From positions 1-64,000 of the forward strand of contig OY730298.1 of the NCBI GenBank assembly GCA_963422595.1: a DNA stretch of 64,000 nucleotides, read 5' to 3'. Below the pieces are notes generated by a model. The model saw nothing but the letters and a program-made list of their open reading frames with translations. It was not told the origin of the DNA and ran no database searches. Below are positions 15,891 to 24,065 of this stretch, in pieces; position 1 is the first letter of the stretch; each line of letters opens with the position of its first letter. The stretch comes from G963422595 sp963422595. GTDB taxonomy: Bacteria > Pseudomonadota > Gammaproteobacteria > UBA4575. Position numbers and translations under genes: made by a program.

Positions 15891-17912
15891 TTATTCGAGA
15901 CGTTGTAATAATGTCAATAAGTCTTTTTCATTGAGTACCGCAACGCCAAGCGCGTCGGCTTTAGTTAGTTTTGCACCGGCATTGGCGCCGGTAATTACCG
16001 CAGTGGTGTTGCCGGATACGCTGCTGGTGACTTTTGCGCCTAACGATCTCAGGCGTTTTGTGGCTTCCGCGCGGGTAAACGTCTCCAGATTGCCGGTGAG
16101 TACGTAGCGATGGCCATCCAGACGCTTATGCCGTTGTCTGGAAGCCGCTGTTTTCTCCCAGACGACGCCAGCTTTAATAAGTCTATCTATGATTTCCCGG
16201 TTATGCGGCTGGTTGAAAAAAACGGTGACGTTTTGTGCGATAACGGGGCCTACTTCGGGTATTTCCTGCAATTTTTCGGCGTCGACCCGTAGCAACGGGG
16301 TTAAATCCTGAAAATGCTCCGCTAATACCACAGCGGTTGCCTCGCCCACTTCGCGTATCCCCAGCGCGTAGATGAAACGGGCGAGAGTGGTGTTCTTGCT
16401 GTTTTCAATAGCGGTTAATAAATTGTCTGCGGATTTATCGCCCATGCGTTGCAGACTGATCAGCTGGTCTTTTTTCAGATGGTATAGGTCTTTGACGGTG
16501 GAGATCAGTTTTGCATTGACCAGTTGCTCTGCAAGCCGTTCCCCTAACCCGTCAATGTGCATGGCACTGCGTGACGCAAAATGTTTGATGGCGCCTTTGC
16601 GTTGCGCCGGACAATATAGACCGCCACTACAACGAATAATGGCCTCGCCTTCGATTTGTACGACATCAGACTGGCATTCAGGACATTTTGCCGGCGCCAG
16701 TATGGGCTTGTTGCGCTTACTCCCCAGCGTTAATACTGTTTTGATAATTTCGGGGATGACATCCCCGGCACGTCTGATGATAACTTTATCACCCACGCGC
16801 ACGTCTTTGCGCCTTACTTCGTCCATGTTGTGTAGCGTGGCATTGCTTACGGTCGCTCCGCCGACAAATATGGGATTGAGTCTGGCTACCGGGGTTAAGG
16901 AGCCGGTGCGTCCCACCTGGAACCCGATATGTGTTACTTTGGTAACGACTTCCTGCGCGGGAAATTTGTGTGCCACCGCCCAACGCGGCGCGCGCGATAT
17001 AAACCCTAACTGCCTTTGTAGTTTCAGGTCATTTACTTTGTATACGACGCCGTCGATTTCGTATTCCAGGTCGTCTCGTTGCCGCAACATTTCTTTGTAG
17101 TAATTCACGCAGCCTTTATAGCCAAGTACCAGTTGCACTTGCGGACAGGTTTTTAGTCCCAGTTTTGTCAAATATTGCAGTGCTTCGTATTGTGAGGTAA
17201 TGGCAGTTTGTGTTTCGATATTGGTGGCGCTGTAAAAATAGATGTCTAAGGGCCGGCGCGCGGTATCACGCGGATGTAGTTGCCGTAAACTGCCGGCCGC
17301 AGCATTTCTGGGATTGACAAATGTCTTTGCACCTGTGCGCCGCGCCTGTGCGTTCATTTGTTCAAATCTGTGTTTGGATATAAATGCTTCACCACGTATT
17401 TCTAGTGTTGCGGGCCTGCCTTTATGTTGGCGTAAGCGTAGCGGCACTGATTTAATGGTGCGTATATTTTCCGTGATGTCTTCGCCAGTTATGCCATCAC
17501 CACGGGTCGCGCCGCGCACCAGCACGCCATTTTCATACACTAAACTCACTGCCAAACCATCAAGTTTGGGTTCCGCCATGTAGCTTATAGTAATATCGGT
17601 TTTCAGACGATCCTGGACGCGAGCTTGAAAGGCTTTTAGTTCATCTTCACTAAAAAGATTGCCAAGAGATAGCATGGGCACTGCATGCTTTGCCGGCAGA
17701 AAGGCGTCCAGCGGTTGCGCGCCGACTCGTTGCGTCGGCGAGTCCGAGGTGATTAATTGCGGATGCGCGTCTTCAAGGTTTTGTAGCGCACGCATCAGTT
17801 GGTCGTATTGCGCATCCGTAATTTCGGGATCATTTAGTACGTAATAGTAGTAGTTGTGTTGCTGAATTGCTTCACGCAACTGGTGAATTTTATCTCGGAT
17901 GGATGCCGCCAT
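15891..17912 (-). CDS. ligA: NAD-dependent DNA ligase
   Basis: Seals nicks during replication and repair with NAD+. The adenylated lysine is K116 in AEPKLDGLAVS. It is followed by the nucleotide-binding and OB-fold parts (RRAGDVIPEI), a four-cysteine zinc finger (CPECQSDVV to CSGGLYCPAQ), helix-hairpin-helix repeats (LQEIPEVGPVIAQN) and a C-terminal BRCT domain (HRYVLTGNLETFTRAEA). Length 673 is standard. Forms the conserved smc-zipA-ligA order, with a 156-base gap to zipA. Confidence 0.97.
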   Translation of the reverse strand: MAASIRDKIHQLREAIQQHNYYYYVLNDPEITDAQYDQLMRALQNLEDAHPQLITSDSPTQRVGAQPLDAFLPAKHAVPMLSLGNLFSEDELKAFQARVQDRLKTDITISYMAEPKLDGLAVSLVYENGVLVRGATRGDGITGEDITENIRTIKSVPLRLRQHKGRPATLEIRGEAFISKHRFEQMNAQARRTGAKTFVNPRNAAAGSLRQLHPRDTARRPLDIYFYSATNIETQTAITSQYEALQYLTKLGLKTCPQVQLVLGYKGCVNYYKEMLRQRDDLEYEIDGVVYKVNDLKLQRQLGFISRAPRWAVAHKFPAQEVVTKVTHIGFQVGRTGSLTPVARLNPIFVGGATVSNATLHNMDEVRRKDVRVGDKVIIRRAGDVIPEIIKTVLTLGSKRNKPILAPAKCPECQSDVVQIEGEAIIRCSGGLYCPAQRKGAIKHFASRSAMHIDGLGERLAEQLVNAKLISTVKDLYHLKKDQLISLQRMGDKSADNLLTAIENSKNTTLARFIYALGIREVGEATAVVLAEHFQDLTPLLRVDAEKLQEIPEVGPVIAQNVTVFFNQPHNREIIDRLIKAGVVWEKTAASRQRHKRLDGHRYVLTGNLETFTRAEATKRLRSLGAKVTSSVSGNTTAVITGANAGAKLTKADALGVAVLNEKDLLTLLQRLE

Positions 17913-18068
17913 GTATGGAAAGCATATTATATCTTTCAGTCTTTACCAAAAGCGAAACGCCAGCGGCACGAATGTACTCTGGTTATTGCGAGAAATAAAT
18001 TGGCGCACGTGTAAGGTTGACCAGTGGCGGATGGTATAAAGGATGCCTGGGTTCGAGCAGGGCACGGT

Positions 18069-18809
18069 TTACGCGCGACGCGAATATTTTAAGCTGAAAA
18101 GCTGTATGTCTTCTTGCATATGGGCGATAGTCTGCGAGCTTAGCTGATTGCGGGAGGCGTCCAGCAATCTTCCATTAAGACGTTCAGCAGATTTTTTAGC
18201 GGCTTCCAGCATGATGTTGAATGCCTTGAGCCCTTCTTCCGGACCCGGTAAACACATGATAAAACTAAGGCCCGGTGTTGTAAATTTGTCTATGGTGTCT
18301 AAATCAAAAGTACCGGGCTTGACTATGTTCACTATGCTATAGAGGGCTTTCTTGTCCCCTAAACGCTCTACGTTTTTGTGGAATATACGGTTGCCATATT
18401 CCAGATCCAGTTCGCGGATGAAGGTAACGATGTCGTTGCCGTTAAACTTTTTTGGAAGTCGTGCCATCACGTGTAACACGACCAGCTTTTCTTCCTGTTT
18501 AACTTCTGCATGCCCTTGGCCTAATAAGCTCGGCTGATGCTTGAAGTCGGGTTTGTGTGTTCCCGGAAATTCTTCAACGTCTTCACGCACCAGGTTGCTT
18601 AAACTGTTCAGTTCTTCCTGAATTTTCTGATCAGTGTCTAACTCAGGATTTTCATCCGCTTCGAGCAGATCGGGTAGCTCATCCGCTTCAAAGTCAAATT
18701 CCTGGTCCTCACGACGCCGCATAACGCGCCTGGATTTTTCAAAGCTATACAACGCAACGAGTATAATTAACCCAATTACTAATAATGCAATGCGTAGTTC
18801 TACAGCCAT
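18069..18809 (-). CDS. zipA: Cell division protein ZipA
   Basis: Tethers FtsZ to the inner membrane at the division ring. One membrane segment at residues about 4-22 (ELRIALLVIGLIILVALYS), a basic patch (RRVMRRRED), an acidic linker to about residue 105, then the C-terminal FtsZ-binding domain (LVVLHVMARLPKKFNGNDIV to FSLKYSRRA). At 246 residues it is short because the linker is short and not proline-rich. It follows smc as in other Gammaproteobacteria. Confidence 0.9.
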   Translation of the reverse strand: MAVELRIALLVIGLIILVALYSFEKSRRVMRRREDQEFDFEADELPDLLEADENPELDTDQKIQEELNSLSNLVREDVEEFPGTHKPDFKHQPSLLGQGHAEVKQEEKLVVLHVMARLPKKFNGNDIVTFIRELDLEYGNRIFHKNVERLGDKKALYSIVNIVKPGTFDLDTIDKFTTPGLSFIMCLPGPEEGLKAFNIMLEAAKKSAERLNGRLLDASRNQLSSQTIAHMQEDIQLFSLKYSRRA

Positions 18810-18854
18810 ATGATTCGCATGTCTGTATGTACCTGAGACACACCAAATAAGGGG

Positions 18855-21800
18855 CTATGAAACGGTAACCATTTGTACGGCTTTATCAACGTCAACCGAT
18901 ACAATTCTTGAAATGCCCGGCTCATTCATGGTGATTCCCAATAGCTTATTGGCATATTCCATGGTGTTTTTGTTGTGCGTGATGTAAATAAATTGCACCT
19001 GACCACTCATGTCTTTAAGTAGTTCACAGTAGCGGGAAATGTTGGCATCATCCAGTGGCGCATCTACTTCATCCAATAAGCAAAATGGGGCCGGATTCAG
19101 TGCAAATAAAGAAAAGACCAGGGCAACCGCCGTCAGTGCCTTTTCTCCACCCGATAAGAGTTGAATCGATGTAAGCCGCTTCCCGGGAGGATGTACCATA
19201 ATAGAAACGCCGGCGGTCAACAGGTCATTTCCAGTCATTTCTAAAAATGCCTTGCCGCCCCCAAATAAACGCGGACAGGTTTCCTGTAAACGATTGTTTA
19301 CATTCTTAAAAATGTCTTTGAACCGATCTTTGGTTTCTTTGTCAATTTTGCGGATGGCAGTTTCCAGTACGTCTAACGCATTGGTTAGATCTGTACGTTG
19401 ACGATCTAAATATTGCTGGCGTTCGCTATGCTCTTCATGTTCATCTATGGCGGTAAGATTGATGGCTCCCAGGCGCGTGATCTTGTGCCCCAGCGATTGT
19501 ACTTTTTGTTCCCATCTCTGAAGCGTGGCATCTTCAGGTAATCGCTCTATTAACGATTCAGGCGTAAGATCATGTTCGCCTAATTGTTCTTTAAGCGTCG
19601 TGCTGCGCACGTTCGCTTCTTGCCAACTAAGCTGTAGTTCACTCAATTCACTACGCAATTTCTCAATTTCACGCCGAATTTGGATTTTGCTTTCCTGTTG
19701 AGTACGGATTATTGCTTCATTTTTCTGAACCACGCCTCGCGCGTCTGTCAGGTCGTGCTCTATGTCGAGGCGCTGGTCAACGAGCTTCTTTAAGCGTTGC
19801 TTTAATTCTTCAAGTGGAGCACTTCCATCTCGCGCCGATGCTTGTAAGGATTCACGGCGCTGCTTTAACTGCCCGACCTGCTCTTTGATGCGCACCAGTG
19901 AGGCACGTGTCGCCTTCAGCGAGACCTTACAGGATTCTAAATTTAATGTAAGTTTATGCGCAGCTTCACGTCGCTCTACTTCTACATTGCGCGCGGCATC
20001 TACCTGTATTACGGTGTTGTCGCGCTGCTTCAGCAATAGCTGTCGTTCGCCACTATAGGCCTTAAGCACCGCTTCCGCCTGTTCTCTCTCTGTAACCGTT
20101 GCGTTTAATTCTTCTTCCGCCTGTCTGATCTGGCGATTGACATCGTCCAGATAATCCTGTAGCTGCTGCTGCTGACGCTGCACGTGCTCTTGTTTGCTTT
20201 TCCATCTCGCTAATCTGGCTTCTACCTGGGCACGTTGTTTTTGCGTTTCGGTCAGGCGCGCCTGAATGCGGTCCCTTTCGCTTTCGTATCGATATATTTC
20301 ATCTTGACATAGCTTTAATTCAGTAGCCACTTTTGCAATTTGCGCACGTTGGGAGATGATCGTTTTTTCCAAATTTTGAATTTCGCCGCGGCGCTGTAAT
20401 ACGTTGCCCGTACCCGCCACTACACGCGATATACGTAGCCAGTTCCTCCCTATCCATATGCCGTCCCTGGTAATAACGGATTGTCCGGATGCCAGCATTG
20501 CCCGCTTTTGAAACGCGCTGTCGATATCTGTAGCAGTATATACCCAACTAAGAAGTTCGCTTAAATCAACCGGGGCGGTTACCTTGGAAGCCAGCGTATC
20601 GGTTGCGCTATCTGACCGATTTGCCCGATGTTGATCTAGTATTGTTAAGCAACCTGTGGTGATTTTGTGCAGGGTGTTGGCCATTGGTCTTAGATCGCGT
20701 ACACAAACCGCTTCTAAATAATCATTTAATACTGTCTCTACGGCGATCTCCCACCCCGGTTTTATGGTGATCTCGTTCAGCAACCGTGGTGTCTTGCTTA
20801 GGCCTTCACGCTCTAACCATTCGCTGACGGCTCGGTTGTCTTCGCTTAACGCTACTCTCTGCAAAGCCTGTAGTGATGTGAGCCGGGTTTGCGTGGAGTG
20901 TAGTGTTTCGCGCGCCTGTTCTAACCATACGCTAAGCTTTTGAGCAGTATCGCGGCGGTTGCTTATTTTTTTGGTCAGGTTAGCTACTTTGAGAGAGATT
21001 ACTTCAAGCGGCGCACCAATTTCTTCTACGCGAGAGGCGATATCCTGCGGTCTTGTGGGCAGTTTTTGCTTGCTGTATTGATGTAGTTCTTCCAGTAACT
21101 TATCTTTGCGACTGGCGAGTTGTTGCAGATGCGCTTGCAGGTATTCAAGCCGGGAGGTTTCGATTTTTACCGTTTGCATGGGTTCGGCAGTTTTCGCCGT
21201 CAACGCTTCCCACGCTTCTTGCCAGGTAGCCATCTTCGCTTCCACATCATGCAGTTTTCGCGCGTTTGCCTCCAGATCTGTACGCGCCGCCTTCAGCTGG
21301 GCTTGAATGTCAATAATGCTGGCTTCCAGTTCCGCAGCCTTGACTTGCTCTTCCTGTGCCGCACGTTCGGCCTGCGCCCACGCTTGTTGCGCCCGCTGTA
21401 GTTCTTCGTGATAACGACTATTTAGCTCTTTTGCGTGCTGAATGGATTGCTCAACACGGGAAATTTCTCCGCCTGACTGGTAATAATTGCTTTGCACATT
21501 ATTAAATTTTTCTGTGTCCTGGATATGTTGCTGTCGTAGTTCTTCAATTTCAGCTTCGATGGAACGAATCTTTGCCATCACTTTTTCAATTTCCGTTTGT
21601 TTGCGTCGTATAGATTGCTTACGCCGCTGCACCTCTCGTTGCTGAACTTGCCAATGTAATGCCAGTAATTCAGTTTTGGCCCGACGTTCTTCGGCCTTTA
21701 GTGCTTTGTAACGCCTTGCGGCTCTTGCCTGCCGCTGTAAGCGTTCAATGTTCTTGGCAACTTCTTCTATGACGTCGTCGAGCCGATCTAAATTTTCGCG

Positions 21801-22358
21801 GGTATGATGAATACGGTTTTCAGTTTCTCGACGCCTTTCTTTATATTTTGAAATACCGGACGCTTCTTCTAAATAGACGCGCAATTCGTCCGGCCTGGCG
21901 TCTATTAGTCTTGAAATCATGCCTTGTTCGATGATGGCGTAGCTGCATGGACCTAAACCGGTGCCTAAGAATAGATTAACAATGTCTCTACGACGACATT
22001 TCGTGCCATTTAAAAAATATTTTGATTGGCCGTCCCGCGTCACTTGTCGGCGCACGGAAATCTCGGTGTAAGCGGAATATTCGCCACCTAACTTTCCATC
22101 TCCGTTGTCAAACATAAGTTCTACCGATGCCTGACTTACGGGGCTGCGGGTCGAAGATCCATTAAAAATAATGTCTTCAATAGTGTCACCTCGGATTTGC
22201 CTGCTGCTTTCGCCCATCACCCAACGCACGGCATCAATGATGTTTGATTTACCACATCCGTTAGGACCCACTATGCCAATCATGGTGGTGGGAAGCAAAA
22301 GCGTGGTCGAATCTACGAAAGATTTAAATCCCGACATTTTGATTGAGCTAAGCCGCAT
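18855..22358 (-). CDS. smc: Chromosome segregation protein SMC
   Basis: Ring-forming ATPase that organises the chromosome, here 1167 residues. The Walker A motif GPNGCGKSN is at 31-39. Two long coiled-coil arms (about 165-500 and 670-1010) flank a hinge near 510-660. The C-terminal ATPase half carries the signature LLSGGEKALTAVALVFS and Walker B PFCLLDEVDAPLDDAN. Divergent from queF, with about 50 bases between the starts. Confidence 0.97.
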   Translation of the reverse strand: MRLSSIKMSGFKSFVDSTTLLLPTTMIGIVGPNGCGKSNIIDAVRWVMGESSRQIRGDTIEDIIFNGSSTRSPVSQASVELMFDNGDGKLGGEYSAYTEISVRRQVTRDGQSKYFLNGTKCRRRDIVNLFLGTGLGPCSYAIIEQGMISRLIDARPDELRVYLEEASGISKYKERRRETENRIHHTRENLDRLDDVIEEVAKNIERLQRQARAARRYKALKAEERRAKTELLALHWQVQQREVQRRKQSIRRKQTEIEKVMAKIRSIEAEIEELRQQHIQDTEKFNNVQSNYYQSGGEISRVEQSIQHAKELNSRYHEELQRAQQAWAQAERAAQEEQVKAAELEASIIDIQAQLKAARTDLEANARKLHDVEAKMATWQEAWEALTAKTAEPMQTVKIETSRLEYLQAHLQQLASRKDKLLEELHQYSKQKLPTRPQDIASRVEEIGAPLEVISLKVANLTKKISNRRDTAQKLSVWLEQARETLHSTQTRLTSLQALQRVALSEDNRAVSEWLEREGLSKTPRLLNEITIKPGWEIAVETVLNDYLEAVCVRDLRPMANTLHKITTGCLTILDQHRANRSDSATDTLASKVTAPVDLSELLSWVYTATDIDSAFQKRAMLASGQSVITRDGIWIGRNWLRISRVVAGTGNVLQRRGEIQNLEKTIISQRAQIAKVATELKLCQDEIYRYESERDRIQARLTETQKQRAQVEARLARWKSKQEHVQRQQQQLQDYLDDVNRQIRQAEEELNATVTEREQAEAVLKAYSGERQLLLKQRDNTVIQVDAARNVEVERREAAHKLTLNLESCKVSLKATRASLVRIKEQVGQLKQRRESLQASARDGSAPLEELKQRLKKLVDQRLDIEHDLTDARGVVQKNEAIIRTQQESKIQIRREIEKLRSELSELQLSWQEANVRSTTLKEQLGEHDLTPESLIERLPEDATLQRWEQKVQSLGHKITRLGAINLTAIDEHEEHSERQQYLDRQRTDLTNALDVLETAIRKIDKETKDRFKDIFKNVNNRLQETCPRLFGGGKAFLEMTGNDLLTAGVSIMVHPPGKRLTSIQLLSGGEKALTAVALVFSLFALNPAPFCLLDEVDAPLDDANISRYCELLKDMSGQVQFIYITHNKNTMEYANKLLGITMNEPGISRIVSVDVDKAVQMVTVS

Positions 22359-22410
22359 CTACGGTAAATCCGTTAAAATATGTCTAATGATTAAATGAGA
22401 TTTAGAACCC

Positions 22411-22809
22411 ATGACTGATACCCATACGCATTATTTGGATACGTTTGATAACCCACAATGTGACACCGATTATACAATTCGTATGAGTATCCCTGAATTT
22501 ACCTGTTTGTGCCCTTTAACCGGACAACCAGATTTTGCGAAGTTGTTAATTGAATATATCCCGGATAAATTATGCGTGGAACTTAAATCACTCAAACTAT
22601 ATATGATGTCGTTCAGAGATAAAGGTGTATTTCATGAAGCAGTAACCAATGAGATTCTAAGCGATCTTGTGGCATTACTGAAGCCCAGATTTATGCGCGT
22701 AACGGCTGACTTTCACGTGCGAGGCGGTATTTGCACGCAGGTAATCGCAGAACACCGTCAACCCGGATGGCAGATGCAAGCATCTGTTGAGCTTCCTGAT
22801 TCACCTTAA
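22411..22809 (+). CDS. queF: NADPH-dependent preQ0 reductase
   Basis: Reduces 7-cyano-7-deazaguanine to preQ1 for queuosine in tRNA. The 132 residues fit the short, unimodal class. The nucleophilic cysteine is C34 in LCPLTGQPDF, D41 is the expected proton donor, and the NADPH-binding motif ELKSLKLYM begins at E57. The later steps of the pathway, tgt and queA, lie about 27-28 kb away in this window. It is the last backbone gene before the accessory CRISPR island. Confidence 0.95.
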   Translation: MTDTHTHYLDTFDNPQCDTDYTIRMSIPEFTCLCPLTGQPDFAKLLIEYIPDKLCVELKSLKLYMMSFRDKGVFHEAVTNEILSDLVALLKPRFMRVTADFHVRGGICTQVIAEHRQPGWQMQASVELPDSP

Positions 22810-22905
22810 ATAATTTTTATTAGCAGTCTGAGTTGTCAATTCGGCTACTCTCAAAAAGGCGCGAATGAAGCACTTGCGACGAAATTTGGCGATAAAATTC
22901 TGACT

Positions 22906-23337
22906 ATGCCACAGGAAAATGCGCCTCTACTGAGTGGCAGCCATTTTGGCGCCGGCTGGAAAGTGCCGCTATCGCTGGCGGCTGGTGTGGTGCTGGTTTT
23001 CACGCTATTGGTGCAGCTTGACCGAAATCCGCCACCATCAGAAATTGTGTCAATTCCGGTCGGGGATAAATCCAGGAGTGAATCGACGCCAGCCGATGCA
23101 GCAGGTAAAGACTATGGGTCTGATGATAAGTTAGAGTCAGAGCAAACCCCCACCGAGGACTTGCCGGTTTCAATATCGGGTATTACATTAAAGGATTCCA
23201 GTCTATCTGAAACCCCAAAACCAGCTTGCCTATTAAATGATACGCAAGAAGGTAAAGGTTTTAAGGAAGAGGCGAATTTTGCTCTTTTGTCCGTTGCAGA
23301 TTGCGGTCGGGTTCAGTTCAGATGCAATTCTACATGA
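22906..23337 (+). CDS. Hypothetical single-pass membrane protein, probably truncated
   Basis: A 143-residue frame with one hydrophobic helix (VPLSLAAGVVLVFTLLVQL, about 20-38) and a long acidic tail. I do not recognise a family; the helix and its flanks recall membrane-anchored regulators of the anti-sigma type. The frame stays open for 96 bases upstream of the ATG, right to the queF stop, without another usual start codon, as if the 5' end had been lost. The last 15 or so codons run through a degenerate CRISPR repeat (VADCGRVQFRCN), so the natural C-terminus has probably been replaced too. Likely a gene fragment. Confidence 0.4.
   Translation: MPQENAPLLSGSHFGAGWKVPLSLAAGVVLVFTLLVQLDRNPPPSEIVSIPVGDKSRSESTPADAAGKDYGSDDKLESEQTPTEDLPVSISGITLKDSSLSETPKPACLLNDTQEGKGFKEEANFALLSVADCGRVQFRCNST
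23293..23328 (+). repeat. Isolated degenerate CRISPR repeat
   Basis: A 36-base copy of the array repeat, in the same orientation, differing at positions 1, 5 and 33 only. It lies 737 bases before the first array repeat and inside the 3' end of an open frame. No second repeat follows at the usual 66-base spacing. It is either a stranded end of an older, longer array or one edge of an insertion into the array. Confidence 0.9.
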
Positions 23338-23472
23338 TGGAATGCGAACTTGGATCAAGTGAGCCAGATGAAGAAGATTTTGATTGTTGCGAAATGTATA
23401 TCGGGAAACTGCGAAAGAATAAAATGTACAAATAGTAAACACAAAGATTGAACAACATATAGGAGACAAGGG

Positions 23473-23745
23473 ATGAAGAAAATGTTAATTACTTTAGTGC
23501 TACTGGCTGGTAATGCAGAGGCTGTGGATTACATGCCAGAAATTTATGATCATGTAGTTATTCCTTGTTTGCGTACAGATAATCCAAGTGCTGGGCGTAA
23601 CTTTGCTAAACATGTGGTGAGTACATCGCCAGATTTGCAACTGAAGATTGAGCATGTGGCAGCAGCTGTATACGGACAGCCAAAAGAATGGAGGATGCAG
23701 GTTTATAAAGGTCTCTTGGAGAGTTGTGTACGTGGAGAGTTTTGA
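23473..23745 (+). CDS. Small secreted protein of unknown function
   Basis: A 90-residue frame with a ribosome binding site (AGGAGA) about nine bases before the ATG. Residues 1-17 (MKKMLITLVLLAGNAEA) look like a cleavable Sec signal with an AEA cleavage motif. The mature part of about 73 residues has two cysteines (C33 and C86) that could form a disulfide. I recognise no family. It is the best-supported gene between queF and the CRISPR array and is followed by another small frame 45 bases later. Confidence 0.55.
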   Translation: MKKMLITLVLLAGNAEAVDYMPEIYDHVVIPCLRTDNPSAGRNFAKHVVSTSPDLQLKIEHVAAAVYGQPKEWRMQVYKGLLESCVRGEF

Positions 23746-23790
23746 ACAACGAAGACATAAGCAACCTAGAAAATAGAGAGGCTTAACTAG

Positions 23791-24021
23791 GTGACCTATC
23801 ACGCCCTACTCTATGACGTGAACTTTGAAACCCCTGATGGCTACAAGATACTCGCTGATTGTGGACACAAACATAGGACGAAGAAAGCTGCTTTACGGTG
23901 TGAAGAAAACTACAAAATCCAGAGGGATAGGCGTGGCGTCAATTCAGGAATTTTTAAGCATTCTAAATGTTCAGGCGCAAGCTGGGGGACGATGTTTCCC
24001 TTTTCTAGGGGGGTAGAATAA
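23791..24021 (+). CDS. Hypothetical small protein
   Basis: A 76-residue frame with a GTG start. It contains DCGHKHRTKKAALRCEEN, a short Cys-His-rich segment that could bind a metal, but no family was recognised. Composition is basic and polar and no membrane segment is seen. It ends 44 bases before the CRISPR array. It may be accessory cargo. Confidence 0.4.
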   Translation: MTYHALLYDVNFETPDGYKILADCGHKHRTKKAALRCEENYKIQRDRRGVNSGIFKHSKCSGASWGTMFPFSRGVE

Positions 24022-24065
24022 AGGATTTTGCCTGTGTCTTACACCCCACACCTAACGTCATCGAC

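Noticed and set aside
16372..17100. A 242-codon open frame opposite ligA
   Set aside because: Lies wholly within ligA on the other strand and shows no family likeness; composition reflects the ligA codons.
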